Shown here in pieces: positions 54,548-63,980 of a stretch of DNA of 64,000 nt. Numbering within the stretch: position 1 is the first letter of the stretch; the number at the start of each line of letters is the position of its first letter. The DNA comes from an uncultured Clostridia bacterium (lineage in GTDB: Bacteria > Bacillota > Clostridia > TANB77 > CAG-508), in assembly GCA_934182465.1 (NCBI GenBank), contig CAKPRG010000004.1, positions 1-64,000 on the forward strand. Reading direction: 5' to 3'. Made by a program: the position numbers and the translations under genes. The notes beneath the pieces are model-generated. The model did no database searches and had not been told where the DNA came from. It worked only from the letters and a program-made list of their open reading frames with translations.

Positions 54548-55567
54548 TTAGAATTGTTTTAAGAAACGAGCATCATTTTCATATAATAATCGTAAATCAT
54601 CAATTCCAAATTTTGCCATTGCAATTCTTTCTACACCAAATCCAAAAGCAAATCCTGAATATTCTTCTGGATCTATTCCACAATTTTTCAATACATTAGG
54701 ATGTACCATTCCACAACCTAAAAGTTCTATCCAACCTTCTCCTTTGCAAACTCTACATCCTTTTCCTCCACATACAAAGCATGATACATCAGCTTCTGCA
54801 GATGGTTCTGTAAATGGAAAATGATGTGGTCTAAATCTTATTTTTGTATTTGGACCTAAACAATTTTTTGCAAACATTTCTAAAGTTCCTTTTAAGTCTG
54901 ACATTTTTATGTTTTTATCAACAACTAAACCTTCTATTTGGTGGAACACTGGTGAATGTGTTGCATCTAAAGTATCTGAACGATAAACTGCACCAGGGCA
55001 AATAATTTTTATTGGTGGTTTTTGATTTTCCATAACTCTTGCTTGAACTGGTGATGTTTGTGTTCTTAAAATAACATCTTCTGTTATATAAAATGTATCT
55101 TGTAAATCTCTTGCTGGATGATCAGCAGGTGTATTTAATTGGTCAAAATTGTAATGAGTTGTTTCTACTTCTGGTCCATCTGCAATACTGTATCCCATTC
55201 CTAAAAATATTTCTTTTACTTCATCTATTATTTGTGTAATAGGATGTTTTGTACCTAAGTTTACATTTTTGCTAGGCATTGTTACATCTATTTTTTCTTT
55301 TTCTAATTTTTGTTCTAGTAGTTTAGCTTTTATGTTGCTTTCTACTTCTTGAACTGATTTTTCTATTTCATCTCTAAGTTCATTTACCATACTTCCAACT
55401 TTTGGTCTTTCTTCTGCTGATAAAGAACCTAATCCTTTTAGTATAGATGTTAATTCACCTTTTTTTCCTAAATATTTTACTTTTAAATCTTGTAATTCTT
55501 GTAAATTTTGAATTTCTACAAGTTTTTCTTTTGCAGATTTTCTGATTTCTTCAATCTTTTCCTTCAT
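54548..55567 (-). CDS. pheS: Phenylalanyl-tRNA synthetase alpha subunit
   Basis: A 339-aa class II subunit: N-terminal coiled coil (about 1-90), motif 1 region (THYNFDQLNTPADHPARD), motif 2 (KIRFRPHHFPFTEPSAE) and motif 3 (GFAFGFGVERIAMAKFG). First gene of pheST, preceded by a T-box leader. AATGGAGG before ATG. Confidence 0.97.
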   Translation of the reverse strand: MKEKIEEIRKSAKEKLVEIQNLQELQDLKVKYLGKKGELTSILKGLGSLSAEERPKVGSMVNELRDEIEKSVQEVESNIKAKLLEQKLEKEKIDVTMPSKNVNLGTKHPITQIIDEVKEIFLGMGYSIADGPEVETTHYNFDQLNTPADHPARDLQDTFYITEDVILRTQTSPVQARVMENQKPPIKIICPGAVYRSDTLDATHSPVFHQIEGLVVDKNIKMSDLKGTLEMFAKNCLGPNTKIRFRPHHFPFTEPSAEADVSCFVCGGKGCRVCKGEGWIELLGCGMVHPNVLKNCGIDPEEYSGFAFGFGVERIAMAKFGIDDLRLLYENDARFLKQF

Positions 55568-55714
55568 TTTTATACCTCCATTTATAGAACCAGTGCGACA
55601 TTAAAAATATTTTTGATAATTAATATTTAAGTCTACATTTTTGTTCGAATACTTAATTTATTTTATAAATTTCTGTGTGTTTTTTAATAGAAAATACAAA
55701 TATTTTTCTTATTA

Positions 55715-55749
55715 AACAAAAAGTCCCATATGCACTTAGCATATAGGAC
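55715..55749 (-). terminator. T-box terminator hairpin
   Basis: GTCCTATATGC pairs with GCATATGGGAC (one wobble pair), followed on the minus strand by TTTTTGTTT. This is the conditional terminator of the T-box upstream of pheS. The 55568-55714 stretch to pheS holds nothing else. Confidence 0.85.
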
Positions 55750-55950
55750 GAATTTACCGTGTTACCACCTAAATTTATTATAAAAAATTATAACCTCATT
55801 ATTGCTATAACGTTGCAAACGCTTTTACCTACTTTGTTCAATAAAAGACCTAAAAAGTGAAATTTCAGTAAATATTATATAAATAGGCTTTCAGCAAAAT
55901 GCCTATTCTCTCTAAATATAATTTTCATTTACCTACTTTGCTTTTTCAAA
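55723..55950 (-). promoter_or_regulatory. T-box leader (tRNA-Phe sensing) of pheST
   Basis: The conserved T-box block AGGTGGTAACACGGTAA precedes the terminator. Upstream, a Stem I-like region contains TTTCAC with TTC (55859-55861) as the likely Phe specifier codon, and an AGAGAGAA segment. Uncharged tRNA-Phe would switch on transcription. The exact 5' limit is uncertain. The motif CAAAGTAGGTAAA occurs twice within it. Confidence 0.88.
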
Positions 55951-56018
55951 CGGTTTTGTATATTAAGAATTTTTAATATGTTAATAATATAACATACTAC
56001 TTAAAAAAAATCAAGTAT

Positions 56019-56213
56019 TTATCTATCAAATCCAGCTTCTACTTCCTTTCTGTCCATTTCTTCTTGTATTTCTTTAGCTTCGTTTGCTTTTTGAGCTTCA
56101 TAGGCTTGAAGTGCTTTTTCTTCTATTTTTTCTCTATACGGCCTATACTCCTCTCCTGCTTGTTTAGCAGCTTCTTTTGCTTGTTTTTTAAAAGTTTCAA
56201 AATCTTTGCTCAT
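56019..56213 (-). CDS. Small charged helical protein, 64 aa
   Basis: A Glu/Lys/Ala-rich product (KQAKEAAKQAGEEYRPYREK) forming one or two helices. No family is recognised. It starts 5 nt after the stop of the 295-aa gene, with AAAGGGG inside that stop region, so it is last in a five-gene run. Probably binds or regulates its neighbour (inference). Confidence 0.7.
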   Translation of the reverse strand: MSKDFETFKKQAKEAAKQAGEEYRPYREKIEEKALQAYEAQKANEAKEIQEEMDRKEVEAGFDR

Positions 56214-56218
56214 TCATT

Positions 56219-57106
56219 TTACCCCTTTACATTTGCAAGTTCTGTTTCTCTAAACTCTTTTACTAAATTGTTTAGAGGTGTTATAACATTTTTATGAATA
56301 AGTTTTGTTGTATTAAATTTACTCATAAAAAATCTTTTTATTTTAGTAAATGCTTTTGGTCTTTTTAGATTTACAGCAATCCATTTATCTCCCATTTCCA
56401 TAGCATTCATTAAATTTTGTTGCTTTTTTTCATTGACTTTTTTTATTTCTAAGTCTATATTTTTAATTTGTTCATCAATTTTTTGAATTTGAGTACTATT
56501 TTTACTAGAATCTTCTTTTGCCTTTTTTACTCTGTTTTCCATTTTTTGATTAACTTCTTGTTTTATATCTGCAATGTCTTGAACTTTGTTGTATAAACTA
56601 ACATCTATATATTCTTTTTCTTTGTTTTGATTTTTAAAGTTAATTTTTTCTACAATGCCTTTTACACCTTTTGATACTTTTGAAGTTAAATTTTCTTTTT
56701 CATCAACTTTTTTTTCTGTTTTTTCTAATAAGATTTCATCTTTCATAAGAAGTCCTAATTTTTGTGTATCTAATTCAACTTTTTTTAAAATTAGTTGTTC
56801 TATTTTTTCATCATAAAAATCACTAAGTTCCATTAATGCTGTTTCATAATTTGTAAGTGCATCTAAAATATCAGCTTTTGTGCTATCATAATTTTTAGAA
56901 TTTTCGTTGTACTTAGGATTTATATTTTTTATCTCAACTGATATAGCATTTAATTTTGAGTTTACTTTTGTATTTATAGTTTCAGTGGAGATTTTGTCTG
57001 TTAATGCTCTATTTACTATTGCCTCCATTTGGATATTTTCTGAATTTTGTTTCCATATTTTGTCCAATACCATAGATATGTATTGCTCGTTTATTCTTTT
57101 ATCCAT
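56219..57106 (-). CDS. Coiled-coil protein of unknown function, 295 aa
   Basis: Lys/Glu-rich with long heptad stretches (about 60-130 and 170-240) and a basic C-terminus (KRPKAFTKIKRFFMSKF). No signal peptide, membrane helix or known domain. Lies 19 nt after the 47-aa gene; TTGGAGGTG before ATG. Confidence 0.72.
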   Translation of the reverse strand: MDKRINEQYISMVLDKIWKQNSENIQMEAIVNRALTDKISTETINTKVNSKLNAISVEIKNINPKYNENSKNYDSTKADILDALTNYETALMELSDFYDEKIEQLILKKVELDTQKLGLLMKDEILLEKTEKKVDEKENLTSKVSKGVKGIVEKINFKNQNKEKEYIDVSLYNKVQDIADIKQEVNQKMENRVKKAKEDSSKNSTQIQKIDEQIKNIDLEIKKVNEKKQQNLMNAMEMGDKWIAVNLKRPKAFTKIKRFFMSKFNTTKLIHKNVITPLNNLVKEFRETELANVKG

Positions 57107-57125
57107 TTAAGACACCTCCAAACTT

Positions 57126-57269
57126 TTATCTTTTGATTATTCTTTGTCCTTGCTCAAAATTTTTATCTTTTGAATTTTCTATCTTTTGAAGGAGTCCTTG
57201 CATATCTTCTGATGACATATAATCTAAATTATAAATTTTATTATCATATACTATTGTTCCTAATTTCAT
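57126..57269 (-). CDS. Short protein of unknown function, 47 aa
   Basis: Product MKLGTIVYDNKIYNLDYMSS and onward, ending GQRIIKR. A strong ribosome site (GGAGGAG) precedes ATG, and it sits between two genes of the same run, 82 nt from one and 19 nt from the other. No domain recognised. Confidence 0.65.
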   Translation of the reverse strand: MKLGTIVYDNKIYNLDYMSSEDMQGLLQKIENSKDKNFEQGQRIIKR

Positions 57270-57350
57270 AAAAGCTCCTCCTATATTTTTTCTCTTGTAA
57301 ATAACTATAATATATTTATATATTTTTATACCTTAAAAGTCAATATTTTT

Positions 57351-58352
57351 CTAATATTTTATTTCATTTAATTTTGCACCATTTGTACTTATTCTATACA
57401 TTTGATAAATATTGTTATCACCATTTGAAGCATTCAAATAATATAGTTCTCCATTTGTTGTTAAATTTATCTTTGTTTTATTTGTTTTTATTTCTGTAAT
57501 TACTTTCAAATTTTTACCATTTGTACTTATACAACTTATATTACTATTTTCTGAATCATAAAAATAAATTTTATCTTTGTACACATTAAAAATATATGAA
57601 TTTACTTTATCTGATACTTTGTCTTTTTCACTACCATCTATTTTTATTTTATTTAAACAATTTTCTGATTGATTATAATAGTAGATCCAATCACCATAAG
57701 TTTGAAATTCTGTTATTTCATCATTTAATAATACTTTTTGCTCTGTTCCACCTAAATTCATACTACGTAAATATCCAAAATCATCTGTATAATAAATTCC
57801 ATTTTGTGTTACAGCAAAATCTTCAATTTTATCTTCACAAATTAATGTTTCACTATTTGTGTCTAGTGCTATTTTTGCAATTCCAGACTGTGCTCCTGTT
57901 GATGCATAATATAAATAATTATCTAAAATATAAAATTTACTTATTGATGTTTGTATTTCTTTTATTGTTTTTTTATCATCACCATTAGTTTTTACTTTTT
58001 TTATTAATAAGCTATTATTTTCTCCCTTTGTTAAATAATAGATATAATCATCTACACTTTGCATTGAATATGCTGTTTCATTTGTTATTTGATATTCTTT
58101 ATTATTTTTAACTTTTACAATTCCATTTTCATATTTATTGTAATATACGGCATCCTTATTTTCAGTAACTAAACCTAAATTTGATATATTTCCACTAATT
58201 ATATAATCAGTATTATCATTTTTACCAATTTTAAAAGCTACAATCATAAGAATTATTATAATAATTACAATTGCACATAAAGCAACTGCTTTCTTATTTA
58301 ATTTTTTAGTAGAGCTTTCTTTTTTACTTTCTTTTTTTGTACTTTTTTCCAT
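57351..58352 (-). CDS. Membrane-anchored DUF5050-type beta-propeller protein
   Basis: A 333-aa protein with a Lys-rich cytoplasmic N-terminus, one helix (about 22-41) and an extracellular domain of repeated blades (DYIYYLTK, NYLYYASTG, NGIYYTDD, DWIYYYNQ, DKIYFYDS, GELYYLNA), the pattern of DUF5050/prolow-density propellers. Possible ligand or cell-wall binding; function unknown. 22 nt after the 724-aa gene. AGAGG before ATG. Confidence 0.82.
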   Translation of the reverse strand: MEKSTKKESKKESSTKKLNKKAVALCAIVIIIIILMIVAFKIGKNDNTDYIISGNISNLGLVTENKDAVYYNKYENGIVKVKNNKEYQITNETAYSMQSVDDYIYYLTKGENNSLLIKKVKTNGDDKKTIKEIQTSISKFYILDNYLYYASTGAQSGIAKIALDTNSETLICEDKIEDFAVTQNGIYYTDDFGYLRSMNLGGTEQKVLLNDEITEFQTYGDWIYYYNQSENCLNKIKIDGSEKDKVSDKVNSYIFNVYKDKIYFYDSENSNISCISTNGKNLKVITEIKTNKTKINLTTNGELYYLNASNGDNNIYQMYRISTNGAKLNEIKY

Positions 58353-58374
58353 TTAACAACCTCTTTTCTTATGT

Positions 58375-60549
58375 TTATTCTTCTGATAAATTAAAATCTG
58401 AATCTAAATTAAATACATATCCATTTACTGTTATAACAGCTATATTTCCTGTTATGTTTACAGTAACATTGTATCCTTCAATTTGTAAATTTGCTAAATT
58501 TGTTAATGTAAAAGTTTCTCCTCTTGCTTGTGCTTCACCCATCATATTTGAAATTACTTCGATTAATTTTTGTTTTGCATCCTCTTTAGCTTGTACATCT
58601 GTTGTATTTTGTGTGTTTCCTTGTTCAACAACTGATGAGTTATTGTTTTGATCTATTAAGTTTAATTTAGCATTTTTTTCGCTCATTACAACTGATATTC
58701 TATCCATAATTTGTTGCATTATATTGCTTAAATCTTCATCATTAAGAGTATCTAAAAATAAACAATTTTCTTCAGTTAATTCAGGAATTTCTACAGTTGC
58801 ATTTTCAAAATTTATATTATAATTAATATTTGCTATTGTTTGTCCTTCTTGATTTGTATAAGTAATTATAGCTTCATTTTTTATCTCTTTTGAACTTGTT
58901 GTTCCATTTGTTGTTAAATCGATTGCTAATTTTGTATTTATTTCTAAATTATTTACAATTCCAATTTCAGCTGATATTTTAGTGGACATATCTGTTTTAT
59001 TTTTTTCAATTTTAATTGTATATCCATTTTTTGAATCATCATCTAAACTTGTTGATGTTTTTGCTGTAGCATTTGTATTTACATTATTAAAGTCTACTGT
59101 ATTTGTATTTTCCAAACTAGTATTTTCAATATTTGTATTTTGCACATTCAATTCAGTATTAATTGTATTGTTTTCTGGCAACATATTATTTGGCAATAAA
59201 TTTTCTTCTATTTGATTTGTAAGATTTGATTCATCTTTTATTCCTAGCATTGTTATTTTTATTTTTTCTTTGTTATCTTCGCTTAAAGTTTCGATTTCAG
59301 TATTTATTGAATCAGACTTTATTGCTATTTTCTTTAATTTTTCATCTGTAACATATATAGAAATTTTTACTTCTTCATCTTTTATTTTATTATTTTCAAC
59401 CTTAGTTACTTCTTTATCTATAATTTTTTGTAATTCTTCTACTGTTTTATCTGTTTTTTTACCTAACACACATGTATTTAAAATTATTGAAAAAATTTCT
59501 TCATCATCTTCATTTTCATCTGAAATTATTTCCGAATTTGTTGATGAATTTGTTGATGAATTTGTTAAAGAATTCTCAGATTCATTTATTACAGTATTTT
59601 CACCTATTGGAGTAATATCTATATTTGTATTTTGAACATCTAAATTGTTTGAAATATCTGGTTGAATATTATTGGTACTATTGCTTGATACAGTATTTGA
59701 AGATTCTGTACAAATTTTTGAAAGAAATTCTTCATCATTTCTTAATTGTTTTAATAATTCACTATATAAATTATTTAGCTCTGTTAATGATGTTTTTAAT
59801 TCATAACTATTTGCTGTTAATGTATTATTTTCATCTGTAGTTATTAAAATATTTTGTTTTTCTGTAAATTGATCTTCTTTAAAAGTATTTTCTATAATTT
59901 TTGTATATTCATTTACCTTTTCTTTTTTAAACGCTTCGTCTATATCTACTTTTTCTGTCTTTAATGCTTGTATTCCATTTTCTATAATTGTAGTATCAGC
60001 TTGAATTCCAAGTATTCTATTTATTGTTTGGCCTACATTTTCTTCACTACATCCTAAATATTTGTCTGCTATTTCATCAGATGCAATTCCTACTGATTTT
60101 CCATCTTTTATTCCTTTAACTGAAATTAAATCGTTTCCGGCATAATTAACTTTTAATTCTGCATATTTTCTATTTTGAGCATTGTCTAACATTTGATTTA
60201 ATTGGATATTAAATTTACTTATATCTATATCTGACAAATTATTTAAGTTTGAAGTAGCTGTTACTGTTAAATTAGAATGATTTGTTTGAGTCAAAGCTTT
60301 TTCTTCAATTGAATTGTAAACTTCGTTATTTAACAATTCACTAAAATTATTTGTAGCTAAATATCTAAAAAATTTTGCTTTTGGTTTTTCTAAAATATAA
60401 TTTGTATAATAATAGTAAGCTCCTACACCACCTGCTACTAATATTAATATAAAAAATATTGTTAATATTACTGGTGCTTTACTTTTCTTTTTTGTAACAG
60501 GCCTATTTGGACCAATTAATACATCTTCTACAGATTGTTTATTTTTCAT
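58375..60549 (-). CDS. Large membrane-anchored protein of unknown function
   Basis: A 724-aa Asn/Thr/Glu-rich product: short cytoplasmic N-terminus, one helix (about 27-52, PVILTIFFILILVAGGVGAY), then an extracellular part with two alpha/beta modules separated by a low-complexity Asn/Ser linker (SSTNSSTNSEIISDENEDDE). No family is recognised. ATG 60549 is chosen for GGAGC 8 nt upstream; the frame opens 22 codons earlier without a ribosome site. First gene of the five-gene run. Confidence 0.75.
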   Translation of the reverse strand: MKNKQSVEDVLIGPNRPVTKKKSKAPVILTIFFILILVAGGVGAYYYYTNYILEKPKAKFFRYLATNNFSELLNNEVYNSIEEKALTQTNHSNLTVTATSNLNNLSDIDISKFNIQLNQMLDNAQNRKYAELKVNYAGNDLISVKGIKDGKSVGIASDEIADKYLGCSEENVGQTINRILGIQADTTIIENGIQALKTEKVDIDEAFKKEKVNEYTKIIENTFKEDQFTEKQNILITTDENNTLTANSYELKTSLTELNNLYSELLKQLRNDEEFLSKICTESSNTVSSNSTNNIQPDISNNLDVQNTNIDITPIGENTVINESENSLTNSSTNSSTNSEIISDENEDDEEIFSIILNTCVLGKKTDKTVEELQKIIDKEVTKVENNKIKDEEVKISIYVTDEKLKKIAIKSDSINTEIETLSEDNKEKIKITMLGIKDESNLTNQIEENLLPNNMLPENNTINTELNVQNTNIENTSLENTNTVDFNNVNTNATAKTSTSLDDDSKNGYTIKIEKNKTDMSTKISAEIGIVNNLEINTKLAIDLTTNGTTSSKEIKNEAIITYTNQEGQTIANINYNINFENATVEIPELTEENCLFLDTLNDEDLSNIMQQIMDRISVVMSEKNAKLNLIDQNNNSSVVEQGNTQNTTDVQAKEDAKQKLIEVISNMMGEAQARGETFTLTNLANLQIEGYNVTVNITGNIAVITVNGYVFNLDSDFNLSEE

Positions 60550-60827
60550 AATTACAGCTCCGTTCTTTATAGTAATTTCCTTAAATATTATATCTAAAAA
60601 AAGCAAAAATAACAAGCTTTATTTACAAAAACACTAATAGTTTTTTCATAAATTCTCTGTAAAAAAAATTATATTTATGTTATACTTTTTATTGTAGTAA
60701 ATACTAGTAATCATTATAATTTGTTTATTTTTGTTATCAAAACAAAAATAGCCTGTATGATATTGAAATAGACAAAATTTTATGCAAAATTTAAAATTTA
60801 TAAATAAAATTTGAAAGGAATTATTTT

Positions 60828-61529
60828 ATGTCTTATATTGAATTTAATAATGTTGTAAAAGAATACGGTTCTGATGAAAATAAAATCAAAGCTCTAAACT
60901 GTGCAAATTTTTCAATCGAAAAAGGTGAATTAGCAGTTATTTTAGGAGCTTCTGGTGCCGGAAAAACTACAGCTCTTAACATTTTAGGTGGCATGGATAC
61001 ACCAACTTCTGGAAATGTAATTGTAGATAGCAAGAACATTACAGATTTCAATAATCGTAAACTATGCAAATATAGAAGAGAAGATGTCGGATTTGTTTTT
61101 CAATTCTATAATTTAGTTCCAAATTTAACTGCTATAGAAAATGTTGAACTTGCTTCTCAAATTTGCAAAGATAGCTTAGAACCTGCTGATATTCTTACTA
61201 AAGTAGGCCTAGAAAATAGATTCAATAATTTTCCTGCTCAATTATCAGGTGGTGAACAACAAAGAGTTGCAATAGCAAGAGCAATCGCAAAAAATCCCAA
61301 ACTACTTCTATGTGATGAACCAACTGGTGCTTTAGATTACAAAACTGGAAAACAAATTCTACAACTACTTCAAGATACTTGTAGAAAAGATAATATGACA
61401 GTTATAATTATTACACACAATTCTGCAATAGCATCTATGGCTGATAAAGTTATTCATTTTAAAAGTGGTGAAGTTACAAATATTGAAATCAACCCTAATC
61501 CAACACCTGTTGAACAAATTGAATGGTAA
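60828..61529 (+). CDS. ABC transporter ATP-binding protein (MacB/LolD type), no permease
   Basis: A 233-aa ATPase with Walker A GASGAGKTT (about 40-48), Q-loop FQFYNLVPNLTAIENVEL, signature LSGGEQQRVAIARAI and Walker B LLCDEPTGALD, typical of partners of FtsX-like permeases. No permease follows; a terminator comes 13 nt after the stop. It may serve a permease elsewhere. GAAAGGAA before ATG. Confidence 0.93.
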   Translation: MSYIEFNNVVKEYGSDENKIKALNCANFSIEKGELAVILGASGAGKTTALNILGGMDTPTSGNVIVDSKNITDFNNRKLCKYRREDVGFVFQFYNLVPNLTAIENVELASQICKDSLEPADILTKVGLENRFNNFPAQLSGGEQQRVAIARAIAKNPKLLLCDEPTGALDYKTGKQILQLLQDTCRKDNMTVIIITHNSAIASMADKVIHFKSGEVTNIEINPNPTPVEQIEW

Positions 61530-61542
61530 GATTAAAAAAAAT

Positions 61543-61577
61543 ACCTCTAGATTTTAATATCTAGAGGTTTATTTTTA
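61543..61577. terminator. Bidirectional terminator between convergent genes
   Basis: A 10-bp stem ACCTCTAGAT/ATCTAGAGGT with a 6-nt loop and TTTATTTTTATT on the plus strand, between the ABC gene and the zinc-ribbon gene. Confidence 0.88.
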
Positions 61578-61742
61578 TTGATTGTTTCTTTGTCTTTTTC
61601 TTTCTGCTCTACATTCTGGGCATCTTACTGGGTTATTTGTAAAACCTTTTTCAGCATAAAATGCTTGTTCTCCAGCAGTAAAAACAAATTCTTTACCACA
61701 ATCTTTACATGTAATTGTGATATCTTCATAATTATTTTCCAT
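61575..61742 (-). CDS. Zinc-ribbon domain protein, 55 aa
   Basis: Product MENNYEDITITCKDCGKEFV and onward, with two zinc knuckles (CKDC and CPEC) and a basic C-terminus (RAERKRQRNNQ), matching the short zinc-ribbon family found in many Clostridia. Possibly nucleic-acid binding. Own promoter and leader of about 100 nt; GGAGG before ATG. Confidence 0.85.
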   Translation of the reverse strand: MENNYEDITITCKDCGKEFVFTAGEQAFYAEKGFTNNPVRCPECRAERKRQRNNQ

Positions 61743-61850
61743 AATTGACTATACCTCCTTTTTTAGATTTGAATTACTTTTACTAAAATCTCACTCTAAA
61801 AAGAAGGATACTCAGTTAAAAAATAAATTCATTTTGCTTAACGCGAATTC

Positions 61851-61879
61851 ATTATAGCACATGAAATTTTAAAATACAA
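61851..61879 (-). promoter_or_regulatory. Promoter of the zinc-ribbon gene
   Basis: TTGTAT, 17-nt spacer, TATAAT on the minus strand, giving an untranslated leader of about 100 nt. Confidence 0.65.
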
Positions 61880-61894
61880 TATCTTTTTAATATT

Positions 61895-63889
61895 TTACTT
61901 CTTTAATGCTTTTTCTTTATTTTCTACGATTTCACAAATTAAATCTGCTGATTTTTCTACTCCTAAAGCATCACTATTTATGCAAATATCATAGTTTTCA
62001 TGATTTTGCCATTCTCTATCTGTATAATGTTTGTAATGATTTGCTCTTAATTTGTTAATTTTGTTTATTTCTTTTTCAGCTTTCTTTTTGTCTATATTGT
62101 AAAACTTTTCTGCTCTTTTTATTTTATTTTCCATATTGTTATAAACAAATACTTTAATAACATTTTTCTTATCTTTCAAAACAAAATCTGCACATCTTCC
62201 AATTATAACGCAAGATTCTTTATTAGCTACTTTTTTAATAAGTTCTGCTTCTTTTACAAATAATTCATCTGCATTGCTCATACCATTATAATATAGTCCG
62301 TCTATAGATTCTCTTTTTTGTTCATTACTTTCAATATAATCTTCTGAAAGACCTGTTTCTTTTGATAATTTATTGATAAATTCTTTATCATATAATTTTA
62401 TTCCTAATTTATCAGCTACTAATTTTCCAATGTATCTTCCACCTGAACCATACTCTCTAGAAATTGTTATTACTACTTTTTTATCTAATTTATTTGTAAC
62501 TTCAGCATCATCTAAAATTGCATCATTTCTAGATGTATTTTTGTTAAGATTTTTTATTTCTAAGAATAATAATGTACAAGCTAGTATAAATGCGATTCCA
62601 TCAGCTACTGGGCCAGCAGCTAAAACACCTGTTAATCCAAAAATTCCACCTAATATTAACATTGAAGGTATTAATAATATAATTTGTCTAGATAATGATA
62701 ATAAAGCACTTTTTGAACTTTTTCCTATTGCTTGGAAAAATATTCCAGATGGAATTTGAACTCCATTACATATGCATAATAATAAATATGTTCTAAAAGC
62801 TATACAAGCAAATTCAATGTAATTGTCATCTCCACTACCAAAAATACTAATTAATTTATCTGGTATTGTTTGGAATAAGATAAATGCTAGAGTACTAATA
62901 CAAACACTTGAACCTATAACGTATTTTAAAGCTGTTTTTACTCTATCTAATTTTTTAGCACCATAATTATATCCAAATATTGGTTGTGCACCAACTGCAA
63001 TTCCTAAAATAACACTTGTTAAAATTTGATTTATTTTCATTACAATACCAACAACTGTAATTGGTATTTCTGAGCCATATTTTGTATCAGCCCCATATTT
63101 TCCTAGTAAGTTATTGATTACAGACATAACACATACATAACTCATTTGAGTAATGAAACTACTAATACCTAAAGCCATTATTTTCTTTATAATATTAAAG
63201 TTTAATGCCAATGATTTTTTTGAAATTCTTATAGATTTGAATTTTCTAATATATAAAACATTAAGTACAAAATTTAAAATTTGACTTATTACTGTTGCAA
63301 TAGCAGCACCTTGAACTCCCATATTGAATTTAAAAATAAATATAGGATCTAAAATGATATTTAAAACAGCACCAGCAATCATTGTTGCCATTGAATATTT
63401 TGGACTTCCATCTGATCTAATAATTGAATTTAAAGTTGTTGCAACCATTGCAAATGGTAAACCCATTGATATAATTCCACCATAAGCTAATGACAATTCT
63501 CTTAAATTATCTGTACAACCAAATAAATTTAATAATTGAGGCAAAAATATTAAAGTTATAGTACAAAATAAAACTGATAATATACAAGCTAAAATAATAC
63601 CATTTGCTACACCTTTTGCAGCCTCTTCTTTTTTCTTTTCTCCTAATTTTAAACTTAAATATGCTGATGTACCATCACCACACATTAATGAAATAGCTAG
63701 TCCTATAATAGTTAATGGAAATACTACGTTTGTTGCTCCATTTCCTAAATATCCTACTCCTCTACCAATGAAAATTTGATCCACTATATTATACAAAGCA
63801 TTTACAACCATTGATATAATACACGGAATCGAGAATTTTCTAATTAGTGAACTAATTTTTTCTGTTCCTAAAATGTTTTCTTTTTCCAC
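61895..63889 (-). CDS. MATE-family multidrug transporter fused to a cytidylate-kinase-like domain
   Basis: A 664-aa fusion. Residues about 1-455 are a complete MATE transporter with twelve hydrophobic segments (MVVNALYNIVDQIFIGRG, NGVQIPSGIFFQAIGKS). From about 468 the sequence is a cytidylate-kinase-like P-loop domain (VVITISREYGSGGRYIGKLV, CVIIGRCADFVL). MATE proteins export cationic compounds by Na+ or H+ antiport; the kinase-like part could couple transport to nucleotide state. Both parts are in one frame with no internal ribosome site. Starts at GTG 63889 with AAAGGGG. Confidence 0.92.
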   Translation of the reverse strand: MEKENILGTEKISSLIRKFSIPCIISMVVNALYNIVDQIFIGRGVGYLGNGATNVVFPLTIIGLAISLMCGDGTSAYLSLKLGEKKKEEAAKGVANGIILACILSVLFCTITLIFLPQLLNLFGCTDNLRELSLAYGGIISMGLPFAMVATTLNSIIRSDGSPKYSMATMIAGAVLNIILDPIFIFKFNMGVQGAAIATVISQILNFVLNVLYIRKFKSIRISKKSLALNFNIIKKIMALGISSFITQMSYVCVMSVINNLLGKYGADTKYGSEIPITVVGIVMKINQILTSVILGIAVGAQPIFGYNYGAKKLDRVKTALKYVIGSSVCISTLAFILFQTIPDKLISIFGSGDDNYIEFACIAFRTYLLLCICNGVQIPSGIFFQAIGKSSKSALLSLSRQIILLIPSMLILGGIFGLTGVLAAGPVADGIAFILACTLLFLEIKNLNKNTSRNDAILDDAEVTNKLDKKVVITISREYGSGGRYIGKLVADKLGIKLYDKEFINKLSKETGLSEDYIESNEQKRESIDGLYYNGMSNADELFVKEAELIKKVANKESCVIIGRCADFVLKDKKNVIKVFVYNNMENKIKRAEKFYNIDKKKAEKEINKINKLRANHYKHYTDREWQNHENYDICINSDALGVEKSADLICEIVENKEKALKK

Positions 63890-63949
63890 TATTTTTCCCC
63901 TTTCTTTTAATTAAATAATATATATTTATATGTATTTAAAACATAATAA

Positions 63950-63980
63950 AAAGCACTTTCTTTTTTAAAGCGTGCTTTTT
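63950..63980 (-). terminator. Terminator, probably of a gene right of the window
   Basis: AAAAAGCAC pairs with GTGCTTTTT over a 15-nt loop; T-rich on the minus strand. No gene is visible between it and the window end. Confidence 0.6.
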
